A DNA stretch of 64,000 nt from Micavibrio sp. (GCA_028283745.1 JAPWJZ010000007.1:62001-126000), one strand, 5' to 3'; counted from the first letter of the stretch, positions 17,509-25,787 are shown. Translations and numbers: made by a program. Notes: generated from the letters alone by a model not told the origin.

Positions 17509-18582
17509 TCAGGATGCTTTCTTGTCATCGGCCTTCAAAACGCCGCGGCGCACCTGGTCATCTTCCAGCGACTGGAAGAGCGCCTTGAAGTTGCCCTCGC
17601 CGAAACCTTCGTTGCCTTTGCGCTGAATGATTTCGTAGAAGATGGGGCCGATGGCGTCTTTGGTGAAGATTTGCAGCAGCAGGCCCTGGCCCTTGGTCGG
17701 CTCGCCATCCACAAGAATGTTGAGGCTTTGCATGCGTTTCATGTCTTCGCCGTGGCCGGGCACGCGTTCATCCACGCGCTGGTAATAGCTGTCCAGCGTT
17801 TGCTGGAAGTCTATGCCCTGTTTTTGCAGCGTTTCGACGGTGCTGTAAATATCGTTGGTGCCGAAGGCCAGGTGCTGGATGCCTTCGCCGTTGTAGCGCT
17901 TCAGGAATTCCTCGATCTGTGATTTATCGTCGGAAGATTCATTTAGTGGAATGCGGATTTTGCCACAGGGACTGGTCATGGCCTTGCTTTTAAGGCCGGT
18001 CAGCTTGCCTTCGATGTCGAAATAGCGGATTTCGCGGAAGTTGAAAAGGTCGGTGTAAAAATTAGCCCATTTCGCCATCTGGCCGCGATGCACGTTATGC
18101 GTCAGGTGGTCAAGATAGGTGAGGCCGGAACCTGCGTTGGGCGCTTTGTCGGTAATGTTGAAATCGGTTTCGTAGATGGAACCGTTCTTGCCGTATTTAT
18201 CAACAAGGTACAGCACCGAACCGCCGATGCCTTCGATGGCGGGGATGCTCAGCTCGCCGGGGCCGACTTTGCCTTTAATTTCATTCGCGCCTTTTGACAC
18301 CGCATGGGCCAGCGCTTTCTGCGCATCCTTCACGCGAAAGGCCATGGCCATTGCGCCGCCGCCCTGGCGGGCCTTGGCGAATTCAATCGCCTGCGGGTCG
18401 GCGTTGATGATGAAGTTAATATCGCCCTGCTGCCACAACGTCACTTTTTTCGATTTATGCGTGCCGGTCTGCTTGAAGCCCAGCTGGGTGAACAGCGTCA
18501 CCAGTTTTTCAGGCTCCACATGGCTGAATTCGACAAACTCGAAACCATCGGTACCCATCGGGTTTTCAAAGAGATCGGCCAT
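17509..18582 (-). CDS. hppD: 4-Hydroxyphenylpyruvate dioxygenase
   Basis: 357 residues, two vicinal-oxygen-chelate domains. The N-terminal half starts GFEFVEFSHVEPEKL; the catalytic half begins near residue 155 with LDHLTHNVHRG (iron His), contains GIQHLAFGTNDIY (second His), and ends LLQIFTKDAIGPIFYEIIQRKGNEGFGEGNF with the ligand Glu. It makes homogentisate from 4-hydroxyphenylpyruvate. AGGAGG precedes the start. First gene of the homogentisate operon. Confidence 0.96.
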   Translation of the reverse strand: MADLFENPMGTDGFEFVEFSHVEPEKLVTLFTQLGFKQTGTHKSKKVTLWQQGDINFIINADPQAIEFAKARQGGGAMAMAFRVKDAQKALAHAVSKGANEIKGKVGPGELSIPAIEGIGGSVLYLVDKYGKNGSIYETDFNITDKAPNAGSGLTYLDHLTHNVHRGQMAKWANFYTDLFNFREIRYFDIEGKLTGLKSKAMTSPCGKIRIPLNESSDDKSQIEEFLKRYNGEGIQHLAFGTNDIYSTVETLQKQGIDFQQTLDSYYQRVDERVPGHGEDMKRMQSLNILVDGEPTKGQGLLLQIFTKDAIGPIFYEIIQRKGNEGFGEGNFKALFQSLEDDQVRRGVLKADDKKAS

Positions 18583-18623
18583 GAAGTGCCTCCTGCAGAA
18601 TGATATGTTGTGAACTGGAATAG

Positions 18624-18652
18624 AGTATTGATGGTTTTAGGGGCTTTTTCAA
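18624..18652 (-). promoter_or_regulatory. Putative promoter of the hppD-hmgA-fahA operon
   Basis: On the minus strand TTGAAA (18647-18652) and AATACT (18624-18629) are 17 bases apart, about 40 bases upstream of the hppD start. A reasonable but not perfect consensus. I saw no clear operator. Confidence 0.45.
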
Positions 18653-18729
18653 CCCTATGCGCGGCAAAAAAGGCGGTAAAATCAATGCTTCACCGCAGCA
18701 ATTTTAGCTTGGCTTTCCGCGTTTTGCCG

Positions 18730-18757
18730 TTATCATGAGCCCTTCAGTTTTTATAAT
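18730..18757 (+). promoter_or_regulatory. Putative promoter of metF
   Basis: TTATCA (18730-18735) and a perfect TATAAT (18752-18757) with a 16-base spacer. The start codon at 18776 would leave a very short leader of about a dozen bases with no obvious ribosome site and no room for a riboswitch. Confidence 0.45.
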
Positions 18758-18775
18758 ACGGGCAAAGACAGTTTT

Positions 18776-19699
18776 ATGAGTATCGACACGAGCGACGCGC
18801 AAGGCCTGATGACCCTGCCATTTATCGCCCCGCCGCAAAGCAACCTCAACGTCAGCTTCGAATTCTTCCCGCCGAAGACGGAGAAGATGGAAGAAACCTT
18901 GTGGGAATCCATTGGCGTATTGGCGCCGCTGCAACCGAAATTTGTTTCCGTCACTTACGGCGCAGGTGGCACCACGCGCGCCCGCACGCATGACATTGTC
19001 ACGCACATCCAGTCGCGTACCGGCGTGCAGACGGCGGCGCATTTAACCTGCATTGCGCACACGCAGGGCGAGATTGGCGATATTGCCCGCGCTTATTGGG
19101 ATAACGGCATCCGCCACATCGTCGCACTGCGCGGTGATGCGCCGGATGGTGTTGACACTAAATATACCCCCACGCCCGGCGGCTATGCCTATGCCGCCGA
19201 TCTTGTCGCCGGCCTTAAAAAAATTGCGGGGTTCGAGGTGAGCGTTGCGGGTTATCCCGAAATGCACCCCGAGGCGATTAATGCGCAAATGGACCTGCTG
19301 AACCTGAAGCGCAAGGTAGATGCAGGCGCAGACCGCGTCATTACCCAGTTCTTCATGGCGCCTGAAAAGTTCCTGCAGTTCCGCGACCGTGCGGTGGCGG
19401 CGGGCATTTCCGTACCGATTGTGCCGGGCATTCTGCCGATTACCAATTTTTCAAAAACGGTTGAATTCGCACACCGCTGCGGCGCGGATATGCCGGGATG
19501 GATGGCGACGATGTTTGAAGGGCTGGATGACCAGCCGAAAACCCGCCAGCTGGTGGCTGCAACCGTGGCGGCAGAGCAATGCCGCGTGCTGCACGAAAAC
19601 GGCGTGCGCGATTTCCATTTCTATACGCTGAACAGGGCAGAACTTGCGCTTGCCATCTGCCACATGCTCGGCTTGCGGGCGAAAAAAGCGATAGCTTGA
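18776..19699 (+). CDS. metF: Methylenetetrahydrofolate reductase [NAD(P)H]
   Basis: 307 residues, flavin-dependent TIM barrel enzyme that makes 5-methyltetrahydrofolate for methionine synthesis. Family motifs: VSFEFFPPKTEKMEE at the N-terminus (catalytic Glu), FVSVTYGAGGTTR, AHLTCI, HIVALRGDAP, GYPEMHPEA, and DAGADRVITQFF. Length matches bacterial MetF. Divergent from the homogentisate operon and probably single-gene. Confidence 0.95.
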   Translation: MSIDTSDAQGLMTLPFIAPPQSNLNVSFEFFPPKTEKMEETLWESIGVLAPLQPKFVSVTYGAGGTTRARTHDIVTHIQSRTGVQTAAHLTCIAHTQGEIGDIARAYWDNGIRHIVALRGDAPDGVDTKYTPTPGGYAYAADLVAGLKKIAGFEVSVAGYPEMHPEAINAQMDLLNLKRKVDAGADRVITQFFMAPEKFLQFRDRAVAAGISVPIVPGILPITNFSKTVEFAHRCGADMPGWMATMFEGLDDQPKTRQLVAATVAAEQCRVLHENGVRDFHFYTLNRAELALAICHMLGLRAKKAIA

Positions 19700-19711
19700 T
19701 TTTTTCTGCGC

Positions 19712-20014
19712 TTAAACTTTTGGAATAACGACGCAGGTATTGCCGTCAAAGGTCGCCTTGCGGCCATGTTTTTCTTTCACGGTAATATCATGCGCGGCAG
19801 GGTAGCTCGGCAGGGTTGAAATGCCTTTCACAGTGGCGTTTTTAAAGTTCTGCGTCAGCTCGCCACCATCCGGCAGGGCGCATTTTACGGCGACTTCGTT
19901 GTAGTGCTGCGCTGCCGGCGTGCCGGCAATAATCAACGCGCCGGTGCTGGCTGCCGTAACGGTAAGGGCCGCGGCATAGGTGGCAATGGATTTCCAGGTC
20001 AGCTTGTCAGACAT
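19712..20014 (-). CDS. Small anchored or secreted protein, unknown function
   Basis: 100 residues. One hydrophobic helix near the N-terminus (YAAALTVTAASTGALIIAG) acts as an anchor or signal. The rest is a small exported domain with two cysteines (VKCALPDGGE and NTCVVIPKV), which could form a disulfide. It is the last gene of a minus-strand group with the flavoprotein at 20290-21993. Family not recognised. Confidence 0.55.
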   Translation of the reverse strand: MSDKLTWKSIATYAAALTVTAASTGALIIAGTPAAQHYNEVAVKCALPDGGELTQNFKNATVKGISTLPSYPAAHDITVKEKHGRKATFDGNTCVVIPKV

Positions 20015-20030
20015 TTTCTTCTTCCTTTAC

Positions 20031-20064
20031 CGCGAAAGGCCCGGCGTTTCTGCCGGGCCTCGCG
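20031..20064 (-). other. Strong intercistronic hairpin
   Basis: AGGCCCGGC and GCCGGGCCT flank a six-base loop and are extended by flanking CGCG, in the gap between the small genes at 20093-20254 and 19712-20014. It lacks a U-tract on the minus strand, so an RNA-stability or partial-termination element is more likely than a full terminator. Confidence 0.45.
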
Positions 20065-20092
20065 TTTCAATCGTGCCGCAATTTCTGGCGGC

Positions 20093-20254
20093 TTATTCTT
20101 TTTGCGCGGTTACCGGCTGTTCTTCGTCGTCATAAGCGAAGTATTTCTGGTGGTATTTGTCGTCGTTCACCGGCATCAAGTGCTTGACTGGGACCTGCGG
20201 CATAACGATTTGCTGCACACGGTCTTTGCTGGATGATTTGAAAAACCAGAACAT
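20093..20254 (-). CDS. 53-residue microprotein downstream of the flavoprotein
   Basis: A short open frame from ATG 20254 to TAA 20093-20095, with AAGGAG eleven bases upstream. The product begins MFWFFKSSSKDRVQQIVMPQ, then KHLMPVNDDKYHQKYFAYDD and an acidic tail EEQPVTAQKE. The aromatic start could touch the membrane; the rest is charged. It lies 35 bases after the flavoprotein stop on the same strand. No family recognised, but codon use, ribosome site and operon position support it. Confidence 0.6.
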   Translation of the reverse strand: MFWFFKSSSKDRVQQIVMPQVPVKHLMPVNDDKYHQKYFAYDDEEQPVTAQKE

Positions 20255-20289
20255 CTATTCAGTTTCTCCTTATTACTCTTTAAAATCTG

Positions 20290-21993
20290 TCACATTATAT
20301 GGATCGCGCAGAGTGCTTTGGCAATACCGTGCATGGCGCGTGCGCCAGCTGTCGGCGCTTTATGGAAGTTCGCCGTCAGCTTGTCGTACTTTTGGTCAAG
20401 GAAGGCGAGCGTTGCGCCGGTAATACCCGCCACGTTCATTGCTGTGGGGCCAAGGCGTCCGCCTGCACCCGGTTTTTCGGGGTAGGGGTAGCTGCTGACC
20501 ATCATGTGGCCTGCGACCGGCACGCCGATAACGCTGATGTTGGCGGAAGCCGCGCCTGCTTTATCCATCAGCGAGAAGTCGTTGGTGACGGTTATGCCCA
20601 TCTTCGTCCAGTGCGGCGTAGCCTTGCCGGAATCCATCAGGCCTTTCCACAGCGGGTCGAGAATATCGGTATTCTTCGGGTCATAGGTCACGCTGTTGCC
20701 CATGGCGGAGAAGATGTAGTCATGCTCCGCATATTGCTTGCGGGGGGCTTGCGCGTTGAATTGCGTCTTCAGCGACAGCGTCACGGTACCGTCACCGGGG
20801 GTGAAGGCGCACATCATTTTGTTGCCGCGCTGCTGGACGTCGTGAATGGTGCCGGACGAAATTTTAACCTGGCCGCTTTCAAGCGCTTTCTGGATCGTGG
20901 CGCCAACATCCGGCGTCACGCCCACGCGGGCAGTGGTAATAAGAACATCGTTTGCCGCCAGAAGGCCCGCAAGATCAGCCTTCGGGAATTTTTGCGACAT
21001 GGCAGGCACAAAGCGTTCCCAGTAGCCGATGATTTCTTCGGAGGTATAACCCTGTTTCGTCAGTTCGCGGAATTCGCTGATGGCGGAACGGACGAGGCCC
21101 GGCACGGTGCGGGCGCGCATAAATTTCGGCTGCTCTTTTGTAAAGGGCATGTCGCCTTCAGGGCGCGGTTCGCCGCGCAGCTTTTTCTCGACGTATTCCT
21201 GAACCGGCGTCGGCTCATAGGGTTTATGCATCAAGGCGCGGCGGGACATCATGGTGATGCTGCCCTTGAAGCCGGAATTGATGAGGCGCACGGCGGTATC
21301 CATTGCGGTAAGGCCAGTTCCGATGATAAGGGCGGTCGCTTTTTTATCATCGCAGACTTTGTCAAAAAAGTTATTCGCCTTGGCGGAGTAAGGCGTTTCA
21401 AGGAAGCGCGGGCTGCTGGCAACGCCGCGCGCGAATTTCGGCGCAAGCGCATCCTGAAAGCCGGTGGCGAGGACGACATGGCTTGCGTTGATTTTGGTGC
21501 CGTCGGAGCAGCTGACCTTGGTGCCGGTCGCGGTTTCTTCAAGGCCTGTGACGTTTTTGTACAGCGTTTCAACTTGCGCCTTCGCGCCGGCCTTTTCAAT
21601 GGCAAGGCCGACCATGTGATGCACATAGTCGCCGAACAGCTGGCGTGGCGGGTTGGTCAGGCAGGCTTTCATCTCCGGATTTTTGTCGGAGAGTTCCTGG
21701 ATATACTGCACAAAGGTCGGGAAGCCGGGCGGGTTCTTTCCGGCGGGGAAGGGGTTGACGCGCTTCGAGCCGATGTTGAGGTTGTTCTTGCGGTATTCCG
21801 GTTCCTTGCCATAGGCAAGGCCGGCATGCAGCTGCTTGGGCTTGCGCTCCAGCATCACAATTTTCACGGGCTTGGTCAGCGTTTCATCGGCCGCTATTTT
21901 CAGCAGCGTATGCATTAGTACCGAGCTGCCGGCAAAGCCGCAGCCCACGATGACGATTGGTTTCTCGTCTAATTTTTTATTGGCCATCGACAC
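20290..21993 (-). CDS. FAD/NAD(P)-binding protein (putative oxidoreductase)
   Basis: 567 residues. The N-terminal dinucleotide-binding motif is IVIVGCGFAGSS. The AYGKEPEYRKNNLNIGSKRV segment is typical of the FAD/NAD(P)-binding family with PF13454-like proteins. A second nucleotide motif lies at ALIIGTGLTAMDTAVRL near residue 220. The closing part (IGVPVAGHMMVSSYPYPEKP) does not give a substrate. Start is GTG 21993 or ATG 21987; AAGGG fits either. It sits between two microprotein genes, an arrangement that suggests a small operon. Redox partner and substrate unknown. Confidence 0.75.
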   Translation of the reverse strand: MSMANKKLDEKPIVIVGCGFAGSSVLMHTLLKIAADETLTKPVKIVMLERKPKQLHAGLAYGKEPEYRKNNLNIGSKRVNPFPAGKNPPGFPTFVQYIQELSDKNPEMKACLTNPPRQLFGDYVHHMVGLAIEKAGAKAQVETLYKNVTGLEETATGTKVSCSDGTKINASHVVLATGFQDALAPKFARGVASSPRFLETPYSAKANNFFDKVCDDKKATALIIGTGLTAMDTAVRLINSGFKGSITMMSRRALMHKPYEPTPVQEYVEKKLRGEPRPEGDMPFTKEQPKFMRARTVPGLVRSAISEFRELTKQGYTSEEIIGYWERFVPAMSQKFPKADLAGLLAANDVLITTARVGVTPDVGATIQKALESGQVKISSGTIHDVQQRGNKMMCAFTPGDGTVTLSLKTQFNAQAPRKQYAEHDYIFSAMGNSVTYDPKNTDILDPLWKGLMDSGKATPHWTKMGITVTNDFSLMDKAGAASANISVIGVPVAGHMMVSSYPYPEKPGAGGRLGPTAMNVAGITGATLAFLDQKYDKLTANFHKAPTAGARAMHGIAKALCAIHIM

Positions 21994-22025
21994 AACACCC
22001 TTGTAAATCGTCAGGCTTGAAGTTC

Positions 22026-22184
22026 TTAAGCGTCCGGTGCGTTTTTCGCTTTTGTTTTGCCGGCTGCTGCATCTGCCTTGTCATCGTTTACGGCAACAAG
22101 GGTATCTACTTTTTCCATGCCCACTTGCAGGAATTTCTGCTGGCTGGTGAGCATTTGCACATAGCTGCTATAGTTATGACGCAT
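22026..22184 (-). CDS. 52-residue microprotein upstream of the flavoprotein
   Basis: Open frame from ATG 22184 to TAA 22026-22028, GGAG nine bases upstream. The product begins MRHNYSSYVQMLTSQQKF, then LQVGMEKVDTLVAVNDDKA, and an Ala/Lys-rich tail. It lies 32 bases upstream of the flavoprotein start on the same strand. Like the 53-residue product after the flavoprotein it has a VNDDK segment in its middle. Function unknown. Confidence 0.6.
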   Translation of the reverse strand: MRHNYSSYVQMLTSQQKFLQVGMEKVDTLVAVNDDKADAAAGKTKAKNAPDA

Positions 22185-22309
22185 TTGAAGTTACTCCATC
22201 ATACATGATTCAAATTCTTAATTGTTCGTTAATTTATCATATGAAATTGTCATAATCAACACAAAAATACCGCTCATTTAAAGAAAATATCGTTTTAAAA
22301 CAGACGCAT

Positions 22310-22350
22310 AAAAAAGCAGCAAGCATGGGGGTCGGCCATGCCTGCTGCTT
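22310..22350 (-). terminator. Rho-independent terminator of the EF-hand gene
   Basis: On the minus strand a 14-bp stem (AGCAGCAGGCATGG paired with CCATGCTTGCTGCT, one wobble) closes a seven-base loop and is followed by TTTTTT. It begins 14 bases after the stop of the gene at 22364. Confidence 0.85.
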
Positions 22351-22363
22351 ATCGGGCTTAAAA

Positions 22364-23059
22364 TCAGGCGAAGGTGGATGCTTGCGCCTGTCCTTGCTGG
22401 GTGGAGTCACTACCCTGCAAAAGCTTGTAAAGGCTGTCGATGATTTTGCTGGCTTCGGACGAAGCGCTTGAAGAGGCGGCGCTATCGGTCGAATCCTGCT
22501 GGGCTTTCAACAGCACGTTGGTCTGGCTGGTATCGCTGGAGGAGCCGCCGAAGGCAGCCGCCAGCTCATCAGCCGAAACAGTGCCATCCTTGTTTGTATC
22601 AAGGCTGGAGAAGACCTGTTCGGCAGAGCTGTCATCACCACCACCGGACGGGGAAGGCGGAGGGGGTCCGCCGGCGGCCTGTTGCGTGTTGTCGAGCGCT
22701 GTTTTGAACTCATCAAGGCTCAAAGACCCGTCGCCGTTGGTATCGGCGCTGGCAAAGAGATTGTTGAGCTGGTCTTCCTGTGCGGAAAGCAGGGCGGATT
22801 TTGTCCCGTCCTGTATCTTTTCAAAGGCGGTGGTTAGTTCCGCCTTTGATAGACTGCCGTCGCCATCGGTATCAATGCTGGCAAAAGCACTCTGCACGCC
22901 GGCGGAGGCCTGCGGGTTGCTGCCGGCTCCCTGTGCGCCAGAAGCGGCTGCTGTGAATTCATCAAGGCTAAGGCTTCCGCTCTTGTCCTTGTCAGATTTC
23001 TGCAGCAGCTGCTGGAGCAGCTGGGAGACGGATGTTGACCCGCCAGATATACTGGTCAT
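22364..23059 (-). CDS. EF-hand calcium-binding protein
   Basis: 231 residues with four EF-hand loops: DKDKSGSLSLDE, DTDGDGSLSKAE, DTNGDGSLSLDE and DTNKDGTVSADE, spaced in two pairs with a Pro/Gly linker (GGPPPPSPSGGG). The first 20 residues (TSISGGSTSVSQLLQQLL) do not form a classical signal peptide, and the Ser/Gln/Ala-rich composition resembles bacterial XopAW-like EF-hand proteins. Calcium binding is very likely from the loop residues; the partner is unknown. Monocistronic, with its own terminator. Confidence 0.8.
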   Translation of the reverse strand: MTSISGGSTSVSQLLQQLLQKSDKDKSGSLSLDEFTAAASGAQGAGSNPQASAGVQSAFASIDTDGDGSLSKAELTTAFEKIQDGTKSALLSAQEDQLNNLFASADTNGDGSLSLDEFKTALDNTQQAAGGPPPPSPSGGGDDSSAEQVFSSLDTNKDGTVSADELAAAFGGSSSDTSQTNVLLKAQQDSTDSAASSSASSEASKIIDSLYKLLQGSDSTQQGQAQASTFA

Positions 23060-23539
23060 GGGTTTCTCCTTTCGAGAGAGTGAGGTACGTTAGTAAGGTC
23101 AGTGTTGCGGGCCAAAAAAGCCTGCAGCTTTAAGGGTTGCAACGCCAAGGCCAGAACCTATTTGAAACTGCGGTATGAAACTTTTTGGAACGGACGAAAA
23201 CGCGGGTTTTAGCTGTAACTGCCGTATCTTTGCTGCAAAACCGGGCGTGGTTGGCGTTTTAAATAACTAAAGTATTGATTAAAAACTATTTTTCGGCATT
23301 TACATGGTTAACATCGACATGTTTCGTCTTTAAAAAAACCAGAAAAAACAGCGGTCTGTTACAACCCCGCACAGGGACAAACAGGCAGCTAAAACGGCAA
23401 AATATGCCGGGATAACGGCAAGGTTATCGAAAAAAGCTAAATTTCTGCCGGGTGCCGTAAGTTTGGCCGTGGCCGGGACGTTTAACAAGTAATAGACAGA
23501 AGAAAAGCGGGAGAGGCATTCCGTTATTCAGGGGATATT
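23060..23539. other. 480-base intergenic region with an inverted repeat
   Basis: No gene is visible between the divergent EF-hand and sigma-factor genes. It contains an inverted repeat GATAAC-(6)-GTTATC at 23411-23428, about 110 bases before the sigma factor start, which could be an operator. A GGAAC motif near 23188 has no matching downstream box. The remaining sequence shows nothing I can assign. Confidence 0.4.
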
Positions 23540-24100
23540 TTGGAGCCGGTAGAAGCTGATTATCTACTTATCAAGAGGATCGCGAGAAAAGATCCTGCTG
23601 CTTTCCGCGCACTCGTGGACAAGCACCTGAGCTTCTGCGTGCGTTTCGCTGAACGCATGACCGGCAACCGTGCCGACGCCGAGGATATTGCGCAGGAAGT
23701 CTGCCTGCGCATCTGGCGGGAGGCGGAGAACTGGCAGCCGCGCGCCAAGTTTTCAACGTGGCTCTATCGGGTCGTTCTGAACGCCTCGATAGACCACAAG
23801 CGCAAAGTAATACCGTTTGCGCCGCTGGGAGATGACGATACGACGCCGGATGATGCAGCCAGCTCGGAAGAGGTGGTGTCGCAGAAGGAAACCGGCGACG
23901 AAGTGAAGAAAGCCCTCGCACGCCTGCCAGAACGGCAACGCGCTGCGGTGGTGATGAGCTACTACGAGGGGCTTGGCAACAAGGAGTCGGCCGAGGCGAT
24001 GGGACTGGATTTGGGCGCTTTTCAGCAATTGCTGTTCCGCGCCCGTCAGAACCTGAAGCTCGATCTCAAAGATTATATGCAGGAGACGAAACGTGGATAA
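23540..24100 (+). CDS. ECF-family RNA polymerase sigma factor
   Basis: 186 residues, TTG start with AGGGGA upstream. Region 2 is seen in FRALVDKHLSFCVRFAERMT and the core-binding ADAEDIAQEVCLRIWR with FSTWLYRVVLNASIDHKRK. Region 4 (LARLPERQRAAVVMSYYEGL, then a helix-turn-helix NKESAEAMGLDLGAFQQLLFRAR) recognises the -35 box. The next two genes encode a small anchored protein and a periplasmic metal-binding-type protein, the layout of CnrH/CnrY/CnrX-like systems. It overlaps the next gene by eight bases. Confidence 0.88.
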   Translation: MEPVEADYLLIKRIARKDPAAFRALVDKHLSFCVRFAERMTGNRADAEDIAQEVCLRIWREAENWQPRAKFSTWLYRVVLNASIDHKRKVIPFAPLGDDDTTPDDAASSEEVVSQKETGDEVKKALARLPERQRAAVVMSYYEGLGNKESAEAMGLDLGAFQQLLFRARQNLKLDLKDYMQETKRG

Positions 24101-24419
24101 GAAGCTGGATGAATTGCTGGATACCTATACGGTTGAGCCGGCGGACCCCGCGCTGTTGCAGCACATTATGCGCCTCGCGACGGAGGAAGATGAAGCCCGC
24201 AAAGCCCGCACGGCGGAATACCCATGGTTCGCAAGGGCTGCCGTAATGGCCGCCGTCGGCGTCTTCGGTTTCTGGCTGGGCACCGCTCACGTGACGCAGG
24301 ATGCGGATGTCACCACGGCATCGGCTACCGCAGGTTCCGCCGCCGCCGCCACCGAACAACATGGATATATGGAGAAAATCATTCTGGGGCCCAGCTCCAT
24401 GGATGAAGTGCTGCTTTAA
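24093..24419 (+). CDS. Putative anti-sigma factor, single membrane helix
   Basis: 108 residues, GTG start inside the end of the sigma gene (eight-base overlap), so translation is coupled. The N-terminal cytoplasmic part (about residues 1-45) is charged and helical; one membrane helix follows (AVMAAVGVFGFWLGTA), then a short Ala/Thr periplasmic tail. Size and position match a CnrY-type anti-sigma factor that holds the sigma factor at the membrane. No sequence motif proves this; it is inferred from context. Confidence 0.6.
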   Translation: MDKKLDELLDTYTVEPADPALLQHIMRLATEEDEARKARTAEYPWFARAAVMAAVGVFGFWLGTAHVTQDADVTTASATAGSAAAATEQHGYMEKIILGPSSMDEVLL

Positions 24420-24437
24420 GAAAAAGGATTTTTCGCA

Positions 24438-25103
24438 ATGAGCAATTTCAATGCCAATAGCCCGCTGTTTCTCGGCTCTGCGGCGCTTAACATTTTTCTG
24501 GTCGCGTTCATTTTGGGGCGCTTGACCGGCGCGCCTCATTTCGGCCCGCCGCCTTGGGCGCATGACGGCCAGCACCAGCAGGATTTTATGCGCGATATGG
24601 CCGGCGCCGGCAAGGGCGACCGCGAGCGTCCGCCGCTTTTTGGCCCCGATGATTTGTTCACGAAGGAAGAACGCGAAGCGAATATCGCCGCTGTAAATCC
24701 GTTGTTCGATAAAGCACAGGCCCTGCGCGAAAGTTTCGCCAAGCACCTGAAGGACCATGCCGTCACGAAAGAAGAAGTGGTCAAGCATTTTGAATCCGTC
24801 GATAAAATCATGGAAACGCTTATCCGCACCATGCAAGACCGCGCTGCCGTGAAAATGGCGGCCCTGCCGGAAGAAGAGCGCAAAAAGTTTGCCGAACATC
24901 TTCTTGAAATGCGCATGCCGCCGCGCGATGGCATTGGCGTGCCGGGACTGATTACGCCGAGTGCCGTGCAGCAGCAGGGTGGTGATGATCACGACTTCGG
25001 CAGCGGTTTCCACGGCGGGCCGCCCGATAACGGGCCCGACGGTAACGGCCCCGGCCATGGACATAACCACGATGCCTCCAACACTCAAACGGAACAGCCC
25101 TGA
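24438..25103 (+). CDS. Putative periplasmic metal sensor (CnrX/Metal_resist-like)
   Basis: 221 residues. An N-terminal membrane helix (SAALNIFLVAFILGRLTG) is followed by a periplasmic helical domain with FTKEEREANIAAVNPL and LRESFAKHLKDHAVTKEEVVKHFESVDKIM, the four-helix pattern of heavy-metal sensors related to CpxP/Spy. The C-terminus is Gly/His/Asp-rich (GPGHGHNHDASN) and could bind metal. It probably controls the anti-sigma factor upstream. Its stop is one base from the next gene's ATG. Confidence 0.7.
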   Translation: MSNFNANSPLFLGSAALNIFLVAFILGRLTGAPHFGPPPWAHDGQHQQDFMRDMAGAGKGDRERPPLFGPDDLFTKEEREANIAAVNPLFDKAQALRESFAKHLKDHAVTKEEVVKHFESVDKIMETLIRTMQDRAAVKMAALPEEERKKFAEHLLEMRMPPRDGIGVPGLITPSAVQQQGGDDHDFGSGFHGGPPDNGPDGNGPGHGHNHDASNTQTEQP

Positions 25104-25104
25104 T

Positions 25105-25758
25105 ATGAAAGCCGCAGTCATGACACAATCCTCCAGTGATATCACCCGCCAGAAACTCATCGAAGCCGCGACGGAAGTTTTTTCCGAAGTCGGTTACAAA
25201 TCGGCGACCGTGCGTGAAATCGTCCGCCGTGCTTCCGTTAATCAGGCGGCAATCAACTACCACTTCCGCGGCAAGGACGCGCTGTACTGCGAAGTCATGC
25301 GCCGTGCTTTCCTGCAAATGCAGGCGAATTCCAACCATGAAGAAGTCACCGCCGGCCCCGAACAGCAGCTGCGCGATTTTATGCAGTCGATGATGGCGCC
25401 GATGCTGGAAAGCGCCAGCGACAACCCTGGCTATGCCCGCCTGCTGGCCTGGGAAATGATTGAACCGAGCGGCTATCTCGACTCCCTTGAAAAAGAAGGC
25501 CCCGTGCAGCACCACAAGCAGGTGATGGATATTGTCCGCCAGTTTCTGCCGCAGGGCGCGCCGGAACATCAGGTGGCCTGGGCGGCGTTCTGGCTGCTGG
25601 GCCAGTGCAGTGTTATTCGCCAGGCACAAAGCATGCTGAAGCAAATGCCGCCGGAACTGGCGCAGTCGCTGAAAGACAATAGCGGGCAGCTGCCGCAATT
25701 CTTCGCGCAACTCGCCTTGGGCGGCCTTAATACCGCTTTCAAGCCGAAAGTAAACTGA
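25105..25758 (+). CDS. TetR family regulator (CecR/DUF1956-type C-terminus)
   Basis: 217 residues from ATG 25105; MTQSS at 25120 is an alternative start. The HTH (DITRQKLIEAATEVFSEVGY, TVREIVRRASVNQAAINYHF, with GKDALYCEVM) is typical of TetR. The ligand-binding half (ARLLAWEMIEPSGYLDSLEKEG) resembles the CecR/YbiH C-terminal domain. It starts one base after the metal-sensor stop, so it may be in the sigma operon and regulate efflux. Ligand unknown. Confidence 0.85.
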   Translation: MKAAVMTQSSSDITRQKLIEAATEVFSEVGYKSATVREIVRRASVNQAAINYHFRGKDALYCEVMRRAFLQMQANSNHEEVTAGPEQQLRDFMQSMMAPMLESASDNPGYARLLAWEMIEPSGYLDSLEKEGPVQHHKQVMDIVRQFLPQGAPEHQVAWAAFWLLGQCSVIRQAQSMLKQMPPELAQSLKDNSGQLPQFFAQLALGGLNTAFKPKVN

Positions 25759-25787
25759 TTTTGTAAGGCGCCAGTGCCGTCCTGACT

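Noticed and set aside
18764..18775. Possible SAM-type riboswitch ahead of metF
   Set aside because: The predicted leader is only about a dozen bases, far too short for any known SAM aptamer.
20299..21918. Plus-strand frame of 539 residues opposite the flavoprotein
   Set aside because: Low-complexity His/Ala/Arg/Gly composition typical of the antisense of a GC-rich gene; the minus-strand product has clear nucleotide-binding motifs.
23188..23215. GGAAC motif resembling an EcfG-type -35 box upstream of the sigma factor
   Set aside because: No CGTT box at 16-17 bases downstream, and the sigma factor is not of the EcfG type by context.
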